A stretch of DNA of 64,000 nt from positions 161,622,590 through 161,686,589 of the forward strand of contig OU015499.1 of assembly GCA_907164885.2 (NCBI GenBank), read 5' to 3'. A program made the translations under genes and the position numbers. Below, in pieces: positions 1-10,310 of the stretch. Source of the DNA: Dolomedes plantarius. Lineage: Eukaryota > Arthropoda > Arachnida > Araneae > Dolomedidae. The notes under the pieces were generated by a model. The model ran no database searches, was not told where the DNA came from, and was given only the letters and a program-made list of their open reading frames with translations. Position 1 is the first letter of the stretch. Each line of letters begins with the position of its first letter.

Positions 1-403
1 ACAACTCAAGTCAGTAACTTTCTGTTTGGCACACGTACCCCACAAGTTTAACAAGTGCATTCCAGTGCGTCATACAAGGGTCTGATTGAAATTGTGATAG
101 GATGTTAACGGCGAAACAAATATCGGGCCTAGTTCGGTTAGCAAGAAACGCTAAACACCCTAAAGCACTCCGATAAGGAATTTGTTCCATCTGTTTACGT
201 TCTTCATCCGAATCAGGACATTGGTTTTTTGACAGCACTAAGCAAATAGGAATTGGTAGCGAAACCACCGGGAGCTTAAACTTGCAAAAAAGTGTATTAA
301 TTCTTCTAATATAGTTCTTCTGGTGAATAAAAATTCTGCCATCATATTCTTCGATTTCCACCCCCAATAGGTTTCTAGTTCTGCCTAGTTCTTTCAAATC
401 AAA
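1..403 (-). pseudogene. Copia reverse transcriptase/RNase H fragment
   Basis: The minus-strand frame encodes the C-terminal part of a copia-type reverse transcriptase. It starts with the ELGRTRNLLGVEIEEYDG segment that normally follows the YVDD catalytic box, then the conserved YRSALGCLAFLANRTRPDI block that precedes RNase H. The catalytic YVDD is absent because of the internal deletion. A matching segment without this deletion point occurs at 35477-35688. The frame closes with a stop in the first bases of the window, whereas copy B reads on into RNase H here. It is not functional. Confidence 0.8.
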
Positions 404-1122
404 ATTAGAACTTAGAATTTATATGACGCGGTCGATACGACTATCATTTACCCCAAAAATTACAACTAGTTCTAGAGGTTTATTTGACCTGATCTTCGCA
501 ATAGGTTTGAAAGAGACACGTTTAGATTTTGCTACTTGACAAGGCTCGCGTTTCATATCCTCAGTATTTTTAAACTTTGGTAAACCTAGCACATAGTTTT
601 CCTTACTAGTTTTAACAATATATTTGCTATTTATGTGGCTGAACCTACGATGCCACTTACTGAGAGAATTGTCAATAGTACTCAAGACCTCGGGGGATTC
701 GGCCTTCTTAGGGTACTGGGGGTACACGTAGTACAACCCCTGATGTTTCTTTGCACTGAAAATTAATCGGCCATCTTTACCAAGAACTCTAATTTGACCG
801 TTCTTACCCTCGAATGCAGCCCCATTTGCTTCTATCAGAGACCCCGCTATTAAATTACGCCGAAGTCTTGGAGAATAAAGGTCATTCGACAGAGTTACAT
901 CTTCTTGCCTATTTTTATATCTGAAAAACATTTTGATTTTCCCTATCCCTTCGGTAGGATAGTCAATACCATCAATGGCCACAGCCATAGAGGTTCCGGA
1001 CTTTTTCTTATAGTCGACAAAAAGGGACCTATTGCAACAGAAGTGGGAACTAGCCGCGGTGTCAAAAACCTAGGCGGTTTTCCTATCACTACTATCGCCC
1101 AGGGTTAGCCTCGACAATAAAA
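404..1122 (-). pseudogene. Copia protease tail and GAG-pre-integrase fragment
   Basis: The minus-strand frame between about 988 and 419 carries the end of the retropepsin region (LSNDLYSPRLRRNLIAGS is typical of copia proteases just after the flap) followed by the GAG-pre-integrase module, with a WHRRFSHIN motif and a downstream EPCQVAKSKRVSF segment. It breaks off after KPLELV, just where the integrase core with its first catalytic Asp should begin. The remaining codons run into unrelated sequence and a stop. The catalytic D(T/S)G of the protease lies upstream in degraded sequence and I could not place it. Confidence 0.7.
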
Positions 1123-1914
1123 TTACTCTGTGTCATCTTTCTTAACAAAATTTCTGCGGGGATTTGACTTTTGTACCGCTTCAGGTGGTTTGACAAATTT
1201 GGGTGTCCTCGACTGGTTAACTGTCTTGACTCTACAATTCTTGATAAGATGACCTTTCTTGCCACACCGAAAACATTTGCGATCTTCAAAAGTTCTTAAA
1301 TTCGTCTTTCGGGTAGCCTCGAGTACAACTGCCTCTTGGTCACCTTGAGCCTGTAACAGACGAGACTCTTCGGCCAAAAGTTCACTCTATGAAATGTGAA
1401 TTGGGGGTCTGGGTATGTATAGATCGTCTGAACTATGCCAGCAGACTCGGTCGGGAGATATCTGTTAAGCTGGAAAGCAACAAATCAGTCGTCAATAGGC
1501 TTGCCGGCATCATTTAATTGATTAACAATGTCAGTCAAACGGGCGGCAAAGAGGCCTATGTTTTCAGACTCATTGGGCCTACATTAAAAAAAAGCATCGG
1601 TTAGCCCAATGATTCGGGCACGAGAATCCGGTCTAAAGTGGGTTTCAAGCCTGTTCCATGCCTTGCAAGCATCATCTATACCTGTCAGAAGGGATCTGTA
1701 GGGTTTTGTAATATTTAGATAAATTATACTAAAAGCTTTCGCTTTCCTAGCCTCAAAATCCCTAACTTCTTTAAGATCAGGAACTTGATCTTTAACTACC
1801 TTTGGTTTAGTTTCAGTTTATTTACTATGCTCCAGCAGTTTTTACTCATTAGCACATCATTTCCCAAGTGGCGTAATTGTTCGCCCCCAATGGATCTATC
1901 ATCATAGGATCCAT
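1123..1914 (-). pseudogene. Degraded copia gag with CCHC zinc knuckle
   Basis: The gag start is visible at 1914 (minus): MDPMMIDPLGANNYATWEMM, the usual opening of copia gag (UBN2-type) proteins, ended by a stop at 1849. The middle, 1380-1700, still shows gag-like phrases in shifting frames (for example RLTDIVNQLNDAGKPI). The C-terminal part at 1377-1123 is open and carries one CCHC nucleocapsid knuckle, CFRCGKKGHLIKNC, at about 1234-1275. Several stops and frameshifts separate the three parts. Copy B has lost this region. Confidence 0.75.
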
Positions 1915-2139
1915 CTTTGATAATTGTAAAGGAGAGCAGCACAAAAACAAAACAAAATTCACAGTCCTGGCCCGCCGTCGAAGCACATCATAATTACAGC
2001 TGCCGATGAAAAATTGCACAGTCAGTTCAGCATACTGGCAGTTCACTGGATCCACACTGGACACGCACTGTACCGGAAACACGGAACGGCCATCACTGGG
2101 ATCAAACAGCTACTTCCACAGAAATCAGCAAGACTGAAA
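1915..2139 (-). other. Copia 5' leader and LTR remnant
   Basis: On the minus strand this segment precedes the gag ATG. Its outer end contains CTTGCTGATTTCT, which also occurs near the 3' end of the complete LTR at 32591-33105. It therefore probably holds the last few bases of the 5' LTR plus the untranslated leader. No clear primer-binding site could be assigned. The LTR promoter half is deleted here. Confidence 0.5.
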
Positions 2140-2866
2140 GGAACCAGCTGATAAATTAGGAAAAATTTCTCCCTTTTATAAAGAGATTGGAAAAAATTTT
2201 CATCAATTTGGATTTTTTCATGAAAATATGAGTATCGATGAATCCATGGTTCCGTGTTATGGACATCGTTCAGCTAAAGTGTTCATACGTGGAAAGCCAA
2301 TTCGCTTTGGTTTCAAAGTTTGGATGATCTGCTCAGCAAATGGTTATCCTTATGCTATGTCTATCTACGGTGGAAAAAGTTCGAAAAAGGAAAATTTGCT
2401 GCTTGGATTTTATTCACAATCCAGAGAAACACATAACATTTTTTTGATAACTTTTTACATCGCACAGTCTGCTGACAGATTCATCTAACAAAGGCTTTAA
2501 GGCAATCGGCATAGTACGAGATTCTAGAATGGGACAATGTCCTCTTAAAACAGCAAAATAAATGTCGAAATTTCAACGTGGAGAATTTGATCACCGATGC
2601 GATGGGGGAAGTTTATATGTGCCATTGGAACGATAGTTCTGTTGTAACTATTACATCAAATTTTATCACTCACGAACCATTAGGAAGAGCAAAAAGATAT
2701 GTCCCAGCTAAAAAAGTTGATTTTCTATAACCTTACATTATAAAATTATATAATAAAGTAATGGGTGGAGTACACCTGTTGGACCGACTTCCTGGAAGTT
2801 ATCGACCAAAGTTACGTAGCAAAATATGGTACTTTATTCCTGGATCATAGTGTGGCATGTAAAAGG
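2140..2866 (+). pseudogene. piggyBac transposase relic, copy A
   Basis: The frame beginning at 2228 encodes the core of a piggyBac-type transposase (DDE_Tnp_1_7): SIDESMVPCYGHRSAKVF followed by a KPIRFGFKVWMICSANGYPY block. The SIDE aspartate matches the first catalytic residue of the family. The frame then shifts. Later family blocks remain in other frames, including EPLGRAKRYVPAKK near 2670-2715 and MGGVHLLDR near 2762. In that last block the family has Asp where this copy has His, which would remove a catalytic acid; copy B shares the change. The N-terminal third lies outside the window. Confidence 0.85.
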
Positions 2867-2870
2867 TTAA
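2841..2870 (+). repeat. piggyBac right terminal inverted repeat and TTAA target
   Basis: The segment ends TGTGGCATGTAAAAGG immediately followed by TTAA at 2867-2870. Its reverse complement, CCTTTTACATGCCA, matches the left end of the same element at 32451 (TCTTTTACGTGCCA), also preceded by TTAA. TTAA target duplication is the hallmark of piggyBac. Confidence 0.75.
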
Positions 2871-4344
2871 ATTCTAAAAGTTAATCTTTAAAAATTCACC
2901 AAAAATCATAAAATCGAGGTAAAGATTCGAAAAAGATTTCATTTTAAAGGAATTTTTATGATCTTTTTCGTGATATAAATTTTATAACCCTCAAATTATT
3001 ATTTTAAATACAAACTTAAAAAAAGTTACTAAAACAACTTAAAAATTTAATCTTAAAAAAACTAAGAAGAATTTTTCAAAAATCTTTCTTAGTGCACCCC
3101 TACACTATAAGAAGAATCGCCATGCAAAATTTCAGCCCTTTAGGTCCCGCGGTTTGGTCTGTACATTGTATGTCAGTCAGTCAATCAGTCAGTCAGTCAG
3201 TCAGTTACGGAACTGTTTGATATATAGATTATTATTACTATCTTTATATCGTAACGTTAACTTCATGCGTACGCATTATTTTCCTATGCTTTTTTATTAT
3301 CTTTATCATAGCGTAATTTTCATATGATTTTAAACAACAATCATTTTTAACTGGCATTCAATTGGCTGTTAAAACTTTATATTTACACCCTATTTAAAAG
3401 AAGTAGGGTGTAAATTGTAGGGTAGAAAGTTGGTAAAATCAAAATTTTGTGCAATGTATTTAATTTCTCGATTAAAAGTAGTTTTTTCTAAAAATTAATT
3501 TATTTCGCTTGAAAAGCTAAATATTTTATACACGCGGTTTATATTATTATTACTATCTTTATATCATAACGTTAACTTCATGCGCGAGCATTATTTTCAT
3601 ATGCTTTTTTTATTATTATCTTTATAATAGCTTTATTTTCATATGCTTTTAAACAACTATCGTTTTTATTCATATTATGTTGGTGTTTTATTAATTAAAA
3701 ATTAAAGGAAATTAATTTCGATTCCGGAAGGTCTTATTATCCTTTTCATATGCTTTTTCATTTACGAATTATTCAAATGTTCGTTAAAAAACTTTTATGT
3801 AATTTATACATTTGTGTGCGTTTAATTATTGCAATTAATAAATTTATATTTCTGGAGAGGATGTTTCAGTTTTTAGTGGTACTATGATAAAAGGCTGAAT
3901 CTACCAAAATTCTGAGGAGTTTATTATGGAGAGAAAAGGAATTTAATATGTAGAGGATGTTTATAGGAGTTTAATGTGGAGAGGAGTTGAATGGTTTGCA
4001 GTCCTCAATCAAAGACTTCATTTTTTAAGAGGCAACGCTAGAGTCATTTCATGGTTCTATTGGAAATTTCTGCTAAACCTGTAATTTCAGCTTCTTCTTT
4101 TTCCCATGTGATAAAAGGCTAAATCTAGCTGAATTCTGAGGAGTTTATTATAATTTTATATATTTTTTTGTTGGGCTTTCATTTTATTCACGTGTTTTTT
4201 CTATGTTATTTATACCGTGTTTAGTTTTAAATTAATTTTGGTTAACAAACATTAGACAATTTGACATTTTTACTTTTCAGATATTCGTGCTACAATGATG
4301 AAAGGCTGAAATTCCTAAATTCTGAGATGTGTATAACATTTGAC
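2871..4344 (+). repeat. Helitron-family repeat DNA with TCAG microsatellite
   Basis: There is no gene here. A (GTCA)n-type microsatellite sits at 3172-3206. Downstream AT-rich sequence repeats the phrase GAATTCTGAGGAGTTTATTA at about 4129-4148, with diverged forms near 3910 and 31620. The stretch leads into a Helitron-like 3' end at 5776-5803, so much of it is probably the body of one non-autonomous Helitron. The 5' end was not located with certainty. Copy B repeats it at 36684-38170. Confidence 0.5.
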
Positions 4345-4374
4345 GGTTAATTCCCAATATACGGTGCCCCTTGT

Positions 4375-4471
4375 ATTTCACTGCATTGGAACCGCCATCT
4401 TGGTTCCGTCTCCCATCGCCAAATTGGCGACGGGAGACGGAACCAAGATGGCGGTTCCAATGCAGTGAAAT
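4375..4471. repeat. 97-bp near-perfect palindrome
   Basis: Arms of about 48 bp centred on base 4423 are complementary with about one mismatch plus the odd central base. The outer arm is ATTTCACTGCATTGGAACCG and the centre is CGCCAAATTGGCG. It lies inside the Merlin-like element. As single-stranded DNA or RNA it would form a long cruciform or hairpin. Confidence 0.9.
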
Positions 4472-4872
4472 AATATAAATGACAACATGCAGAACTTTCA
4501 TTGAAAATTTATACAGAAAATGAAAAAATGAAGTTAAATAAGGGCAGTCGATTTTATTTTTTTAAATTTTTTGTCGCCCAAGCCGAACGCGTATTTTTGG
4601 AACGGGAAAGTCCGAAAAGTCCCAAAAATATGCATTTTTTAAACTGTACGACCACAATAAAGCACAAAAACACACAAATACAAAAAATGAAAGCTGATAA
4701 ATAATGAGAAATTTATTGTGTGGGGGGGGGGCTGCCGCCCCCCCAACCCCCCGCAAAAAAAAGTCAGTATATTGCAAATAATTCATTTAAACAAATATAA
4801 AATACATCTTGGTTAAATATATCAGCAAGTAAAAAAATGAAAGTTCTGCATGTTGTCATTTATATTATTTCA
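4466..4872. repeat. 35-bp perfect inverted repeat enclosing 337 bp
   Basis: Bases 4466-4500 are the exact reverse complement of 4838-4872 (core GACAACATGCAGAACTTTCA). The left arm overlaps the end of the 97-bp palindrome by six bases. The enclosed DNA includes a short G9/C-rich tract at about 4721-4752. It may be a second small foldback nested in the Merlin-like element. Confidence 0.85.
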
Positions 4873-5460
4873 TGTTAAAATTAAAAAAAAAACCACTTAC
4901 CGGTTATTTACTTTCGGTATAGCTTCTTTTACGTTTTGTTGATTTTTCGGTGTTTTTCGATACACCCAATTCGTCTGTAATCCAAGAACACGGTGTTTTT
5001 TTTACCCATAAATGAGTTAATTTTAAAACCATAATTAAATCCAATTTACTCGCTTCGAACCGGGAACCACATTTAATTGATCTTTTAACGCAATGTTCAG
5101 ATCTTTCCTCTCAGTTATAGTCATTTGCAAATTACAATTAAGACAATAATAAATATTAGCTATTAACTCAACATAAATGCAATAATCTATAATAGTTCTC
5201 TTACCCGCATTTTGTAAATCCCGAAAAAAATCCAAATCAACCCTCCCATTCGTAAAAGAAGCCATACCTCGCAAATAAATGTACATCCGATCGCTGGAAC
5301 TGCAATCCCGAAAAGAACGGTTTAATTTTTTGAAACAGGCGCGTTATATAAAATCCAGATAACCCTCGTTTACAAGTAAATCACAAGCTCTGATTGGCTG
5401 CTAATTATTCAAATCGGAAGCTATACTAAACGGAACTAGACTATCGGAAGCTTTAACTTA

Positions 5461-5670
5461 AAAGTATTTAACAACACAAACCACATTTGGCATTTTATCG
5501 TCAACTTGGCAAAAATCTAAAAAACATCGCCAAAAAAATATCGCCATCTTATTGAAATCGAGAGCAATAAATGGTTACCTTAAAAGCATTTAACAAACAC
5601 AAACCACATTTGGCGTTCATCGCCAAATTGGCAAAAATCTAAAAAATCTAAAAAACTTATCGCCAAGCTG
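5461..5670. repeat. Subterminal direct repeats of the Merlin-like element
   Basis: Two diverged units of about 75 bp begin near 5467 and 5588. Each contains ACAAACCACATTTGGC then a TCGCCAA- or TCAACTTGGC-type stretch and AAAAATCTAAAAA. They lie just inside the right terminal repeat and may be transposase-binding subterminal repeats. Confidence 0.6.
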
Positions 5671-5775
5671 CGGCACCGTGTATTGGGAATGAGCCCATTT
5701 GGTTTATATTTTTTCTATGTTATTTATACTGTGTTAATTTTTAAATTGATTTTCGTTAACAAACATTCTTAACAT

Positions 5776-5802
5776 CCCGGGCAACGCCGGGTACTTCAAC
5801 TA

Positions 5803-5803
<1 letters not shown>
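5776..5803 (+). repeat. Helitron 3' terminus (hairpin plus CTAG), copy A
   Basis: A short GC hairpin, CCCGGGCAACGCCGGG, is followed eight bases later by CTAG at 5800-5803 and then the dinucleotide TA. A terminal hairpin a few bases before CTRR is the structural mark of a Helitron 3' end. The same end occurs in copy B with CTAG at 38272-38275. Confidence 0.75.

Positions 5804-5866
<63 letters not shown>
5804..5866. repeat. (TA)n microsatellite, copy A
   Basis: About 60 bp of uninterrupted TA follows the Helitron 3' end directly. The same repeat in copy B (38276-38345) is somewhat longer and contains one interruption. A C-run at 5883-5892 follows. Confidence 0.9.
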
Positions 5867-5934
5867 CCGTAAGTGCTGACGTCCCCCCCCCCCGAAATCT
5901 CTAGCCTGGAGCCGACACTGATTATATTGAACGA

Positions 5935-6056
5935 TACATTCGAAAAAACTCTAGACGCGCGAACATAACAAAAAAATAGTATCGTAGGGACTGTATGAAG
6001 TAAACGACACATACGGAGAACGCAGATCCGGGGAACGATCGATCGAGGTTCCACTG
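5935..6056 (-). mobile_element. Possible pogo/Tigger-like terminal fragment, copy A
   Basis: Read on the minus strand from 6056, the sequence begins CAGTGGAACCTCGATCGATC and is flanked by TA, which resembles the ends of pogo/Tigger elements (CAGT start, TA target). No transposase was recognised and the other end was not found. Copy B has the same end at 38538 with one substitution. Confidence 0.35.
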
Positions 6057-7139
6057 TATTTGGAGAAAATTCAAAACTTCGATCCCGTCTTAACTGTGCA
6101 TTTATTGCATTAAAATGCAACGGATAAGATGTCTTTTATCATCTTGGTTTGCTCCATGTCCCCAATTTTTTTCAGCCTTATCAAAATGGCTTGCAGACAA
6201 TGAAGATGATAATCTGACGGTTTTGTTTTTCCAAACTGGAGATGCCTCCCATTTGGCGGGCATTTTGAAAAATTTTCAATTAAATATTTCTTAATTTAAA
6301 AATTTATTAACGAGAGTCTATTCAATTAATTTGTATATATTTTTGAATTCTGCGTCCAAAATACGTCTGGACGACATCGGACGTGACGCCGAACACCTGG
6401 ATTACCGTCAGCTACCAGTTTTAACTGACAGTTTCGATTCCGGTGCCGAGAGGTTTGTGAGTGAATGTACTGTGGTTGTGGCCGAGCGCCACCGCTACAG
6501 TACATTAGTTTTAGTCGTGCAATACTGGAATGACGGAGTGGTGTTTCAGATGAAGGGAGTGATTCAGATTCAATCGAATGCACTTTGGCTGTGTCGAGGG
6601 AAGATGAGTTCAAGTTTCTCATAAAATAAATGGAAATAATGGAAATCATGAAATAAATGGAAATAATTACAAGATAAAAAGAACTTTTTGTGTAGCATGT
6701 TTTTAAATGTTCAGTTGAATCATATCAACTTGACAATTCTATGTATTAATAGATACTTTTTAAAATTTTTTTTGGATGAATTATCCCATCAACTTGAGAG
6801 AAAATGAAGTGAATTGGAAGTTAACTTGCGTTTATTTTTTCGTTCCCGTCCCGTTCGATAGATGGCTGCACCAGACTACAAAAAAATTAACTGAAAATAA
6901 CTGAAAATTAATTTAATTTCGCTTAAAAATGGCTAAGAATATTAAAAAAATGCATTGTCATCGTGTTCTGAGCTATTCTTAAAGTTTCAAATATCTAGCT
7001 AGTCGGGAAGTTAGTAAAAAAAACGATTGCGAGATTTGTACTAGACAAACACACACACAAACAAGAAAGCGAGTAAAAAAAACATGGTAAATAAAAACAT
7101 GGGATATATTCCTATCCGTTATATGTTTTTTTCTTTAAA
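6057..7139. other. Shared spacer without a recognised gene (copy A)
   Basis: Frames here are short. A pair of overlapping frames at 6326-6649 is identical in copy B (38808-39131) but matches no family I know, and the strand reading both ways argues for non-coding DNA. From 6885 to 7090 lies a dispersed repeat (GCATTGTCATCGTGTTCTGA) that recurs at 10089-10310. Confidence 0.6.
6885..7100 (+). repeat. Dispersed repeat, unit 1 (copy A)
   Basis: About 200 bp from TTAACTGAAAATTAATTTAA through GCATTGTCATCGTGTTCTGA to an ACACACA/ACAAGAAAGC tail, repeated with roughly 10% difference at 10089-10310 and at both equivalent places in copy B. The second unit interrupts the ZMYM1-like hAT relic, so it is a mobile repeat of unknown class. 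Confidence 0.65.
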
Positions 7140-7158
7140 CTAGGGGCTTCGCCCCTAG
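7140..7158. repeat. Helitron-like terminal hairpin, CTAG palindrome
   Basis: CTAGGGGCTTCGCCCCTAG is a near-perfect palindrome with CTAG at both ends. GC hairpins of the form GGGCGAAGCCC next to CTAG mark Helitron 3' ends in many arthropods. Orientation is ambiguous because both ends read CTAG, and no matching 5' end was found. Confidence 0.45.
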
Positions 7159-7182
7159 ACTCGCTCCTCTATTAGGGCTAAT

Positions 7183-7326
7183 CAATGGCGCACCCAGGGG
7201 GTGGGGCAAGGGGCCCTGGCCCCCTACAAAGAAACAGAAATTCATTATGAATATTAAATTTGCATTATAAATATTTTTATCCGTTCATCTCGGCCCCATC
7301 AAGATTAAATCCTGGGTGCGCTACTG
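7183..7326. mobile_element. 144-bp hAT MITE with 8-bp target duplication (copy A)
   Basis: The left end CAATGGCGCACCCAGG matches the inverted right end CAGTAGCGCACCCAGG. It is flanked by a perfect direct duplication GGGCTAAT at 7175-7182 and 7327-7334. The 8-bp duplication and CA-starting ends assign it to the hAT superfamily. It is present in both copies, so it predates the duplication. Confidence 0.85.
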
Positions 7327-8024
7327 GGGCTAATACAGTGCCGGATCTAGGAAATATCTCAGCGGGGGCAAGTCAGCTCCATGCCGCCCCTGTAACTGTT
7401 TTTCATTATTTAATGCAATAATAAATAACAGGATAAAAGTAATAGTCTTTTTGATGGTGTGCCAAACTTAATTTATTGAAATAAAAACAAGCATATTTTT
7501 AACTTAACAATACTATAACATAGAAGTATATGCATTTTTTTTCACACCGACTAAAAATAAAACCCACTACTACCCTCTTGCCCAAGCGATGATGGCCTTC
7601 GCAGCTACCTTTCATTACGCTTTACGTCGTGTGCAGATAATTTTACAAAATTATTTTCCTTGATTTTCATTCAGAAAATGAGTTGATAGCTTCTTCATAA
7701 TTTATTGGATTAGCTTCTTGTCTTTCTATAGACAGTATTGCGAGGTTTTTCAATCTGTTTCTTGTCATTGTTGATCTGAGATAGTTTTTGATTATCTTCG
7801 GTTTGCTAAAACTCCTCTCCCTACTTCCTGATATAGTTGAGAGCGTTAAATAACCTCTCGAGGCTATGCATACATTTGAGAAAGCATCAGTCAAATCTCT
7901 TTCTTGAATAAAGTTTAGAAGATCAAGTTGATTCAGTTCTTCAAAATTAACTGAATTATGTAACTGATCACGAAGAACTAGGATTTCAGTAGGGAACTCA
8001 TCTTTACTTATATCTTCAAGATAC

Positions 8025-9425
8025 ACTGCTGGCCACCCAAATTGCAACACCAAGAAAGACAAGAGATATCACAACAATATTTATTTTGTAGATAACATGT
8101 TGACCAAGTATCAAATGATTAAATTTATAGACTTCTGTGAAGTATGGTTCCTGCCAAAATCAGTGGCCAGAGTAGCCGCCATTGTTGGAGATCACCGCTG
8201 CCACACGCCTCGGCATTGATTCAAAGAGACTTTGGATGAGTTCTTGGGGTACAGCAGACCAAGCAGCTTCCACATGTTGCCAAAGTTGATCTGCTGTGGC
8301 AGCTGGGGATGGAATCTGGGTCAATCGTAGAGCAACCATGGACCACATGTTTTCTATCGGCGAAAGATCCGGAGGCGGCCAGGGAAGCAATTCAATCTGG
8401 CGATTAACGAAGAACCGTTGGACAATGCGTGCCACGTGTGATCGCGCATTATCCTGTTGCAATATGGCTGTGGGCAAGCCCTGAAGGTAAGGAAGGACAA
8501 CTGGCTCCAACACCTCGGAGATGTAGCGCTGGCTGTTTAAAGTACCGGCAATGCGTACTAGAGGTGTGCGAGAGTGATATCCAATACCGCCCCATACCAT
8601 AATACCCGGTGCAGGACCAGTGTGGCGGTGCATAACGCAGCTGTTCAGCATCCTCTCTTTACGGTGTCTCCAGACTCGAATGCGACTATCGTGGTGTTGC
8701 AGACAGAAGCGTGACTCGTCAGTAAAGACAATTTCATTCCATTCTGCCGTCCACATCCTTCTGTCATCGCACCATTGGCGGCGGAGACGTCAGTGGTTCT
8801 GCGTCAAGGGTAGACAAAGCAATGGACGTCTTGCGGATAGACCACTCTGTTGTAAACGGCGTCGAATGGTACGCGCAGACACTGGATGATGCGTTACAGA
8901 CTGCATGTGCTGTGCTATGGTTCGTGATGTGACTGAGCGATCCGTCACTGCCATGCGCACAATTTGCTTGTCATCACGTGAACTGGTGCGCTGACGTGGA
9001 TGCGATCGAACACCCCGGTCCGTCGTACCCTCCTGCATCCGACGATCACATATCCGCATTACAGTTGTTTGGTTTCGTCCAACACGACTACCGATTTCCC
9101 TGAAAGATAATCCACAATCTCGGTAGGCCACTATCCTTCCTCTGTCGAACTCGGATACTTGATCAAAAGATGATCGCTGTTTTCGACGAGGCATAATTGA
9201 TCGCTTTTTATAAAAACCACAAGAAAAACACAATTGCCGAACTTGAAATCGTCAAAATCTCTAACACTTAAATAGCGCTTTGAAGTGGCGCCACAGGCGC
9301 GCGTGATGTGCGTCTGTGCTGAAATTCTAATCATTTGCATATCTCACCTCCGCAAATGCATGTTGTAAATTTCATGTTATTTGCATGTTTACTTCAGGGT
9401 GTTGCATTTACAGTGGCCAGCAGTG
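8025..9425 (-). mobile_element. Tc1-type transposon in hAT relic (copy A)
   Basis: Inverted ends of about 30 bp start CACTGCTGGCCAC on both sides and continue to TGCAACACC. They are flanked by TA at 8023-8024 and 9426-9427, the Tc1/mariner target duplication. The element is 1401 bp with one transposase gene on the minus strand, and it splits the hAT coding remnant. Copy B has the same insertion, so it predates the duplication. Confidence 0.92.
8160..9194 (-). pseudogene. Tc1-like transposase, inactivated (copy A)
   Basis: Homologous along its length to the intact gene at 40640-41680: two helix-turn-helix regions then a DDE nuclease domain. Two lesions are visible. An Arg codon after the LTQNH motif reads TGA (around 8790), where copy B has AGA. 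A 6-bp deletion removes Arg-Ser before the PDLSPIE motif, so the spacing between the second Asp and the Glu shrinks from 34 to 32 residues. Either lesion should abolish activity. The rest is open, so decay is recent. The start is MPRRKQ, as in family members; an upstream in-frame Met adds 13 untypical residues. Confidence 0.92.
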
Positions 9426-10088
9426 TATTTACTAGCTAAGTTTGCAACACGAGTTTTCAAATGCTTGCCATCCAAGATTTTCAAATTTTTACAATTTAGA
9501 GAAAGATATTGTGTTGAGTGCACTTATACTCTGCATTCTATCTTTCAACTGGATCAGTATCACATCGATTACTCCCTTCATACTATGGTAAAAACTTTCT
9601 TCTACAGAGAAACTTCGTCCTTCATCTTGCGCCATCTCTCCAGGCATTATTTTCCTTTTTTGGGATTCTGCAAGTTTCCATAGTTGGCCACATTTCAATT
9701 TTTTACGCTATTTCTTTAGCAGTCATTATTCATACATTTATTTCATTTCTCAGCCTTTCCATGGTTTAGGTGAGACTTTCCAACATTTGTATTGTTTTTG
9801 ACAACATTACGTTATGTTTCTGTATTTCCCTGTTAACTCTGTCAATTTCTTAAGATATTTGCCCAAGCAACCAAATACGAATTAAGTCGGAAATCTTTCA
9901 AAGTACGAATGAGACTGGAGGCATCAGATCTTGTCTCTGGTGTATAGTGTTCTGCTTCGTTCAACTCATTGAGAGAGCGGATTACTCCCTGATAGTCTTT
10001 TACAAGACCATGAACTGCTTCGGACCATCGAGTATCACTGGTTCGTTTTAAATTCGTTTTTGTGTGTTTCTTTCATGACTTCCCACCG

Positions 10089-10310
10089 TTAACTGAAAAT
10101 TAATTTAATTCTGCCTAAAGATGGCTGAAAGTATTAAAATAATGCATTGTCATCGTGTTCTGAGCTATTCGAAATGGTTCAAATGTCTAGCTAGTCGGGA
10201 AGTTAGTTAAAAATCGATTACAAGATTTGTAGTGGACACACACACAAACACACAAAGAAACAAGAAAGCAAGTTAATAAAAACATGGTAAAAATAGGTGT
10301 ATAATCTCTG
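10089..10310 (+). repeat. Dispersed repeat, unit 2 (copy A)
   Basis: Second copy of the 6885-7100 repeat, with the GCATTGTCATCGTGTTCTGA core and an ACACACA tail. It separates hAT coding remnants: downstream in copy B a further hAT block follows it, so it inserted into the hAT. Confidence 0.65.

Larger units (their letters stand above)
1..2139 (-). mobile_element. Copia-type LTR retrotransposon remnant, internally deleted (copy A)
   Basis: Read on the minus strand, the segment runs from a gag start near 1914 through a gag zinc knuckle, a protease/pre-integrase piece and a reverse-transcriptase piece to the window edge. Most of the integrase and the front of the reverse transcriptase are missing: the pre-integrase domain passes straight into late reverse transcriptase around 404-418. 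The 5' LTR is almost gone; only sequence resembling the LTR end remains near 2110-2139. It abuts GGAAC at 2140-2144, the target-site copy that also flanks the same insertion in copy B. This is the same insertion event as 32591-35952, carrying different deletions. Confidence 0.8.
4345..5695. mobile_element. Merlin-like non-autonomous DNA transposon, copy A only
   Basis: The segment is absent at the matching place in copy B (about 38175), which gives an empty site. Its ends are 24-bp inverted repeats with three mismatches, starting GGTTAATTCCCAATA on the left and GGCTCATTCCCAATA when the right end is read inward. The flanks CATTTGAC and CATTTGGT look like an 8-bp target duplication with two changes. 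GG-starting ends with 8-9 bp duplications are typical of Merlin elements. A minus-strand frame at 5035-5286 contains CLNCNLQMTITERKD, which could be a remnant of the N-terminal zinc-ribbon region of an ISXO2/Merlin transposase. That reading is tentative. Confidence 0.7.
7336..10088 (-). pseudogene. ZMYM1-like hAT transposase relic, interrupted by Tc1 (copy A)
   Basis: The terminal sequence CAGTGCCGGATCTAGG at 7336 marks the hAT end. Reading the minus strand, coding remnants run from about 10075 (SDTRWSEAVHGLVKDYQGVI) through 9698-9480 and resume beyond the Tc1 element at about 8022-7667, ending with the C-terminal dimerisation motif SGSRERSFSKPKIIKNYLRS. These blocks are typical of hAT-derived zinc-finger MYM-type protein 1-like transposases. 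Stops, frameshifts and the 1.4-kb Tc1 insertion destroy the frame. Copy B also keeps an upstream piece around an AHSLNLVG motif that copy A has lost. Confidence 0.8.

Noticed and set aside
4721..4752. G/C-run pair as a regulatory stem-loop or terminator
   Set aside because: Simple homopolymer tracts inside a TE, with no gene nearby in a fitting orientation.
6326..6649. Overlapping frames on both strands, identical in the two copies, as a possible conserved gene
   Set aside because: Identity is explained by recent duplication; no family resemblance, and both strands are open equally.
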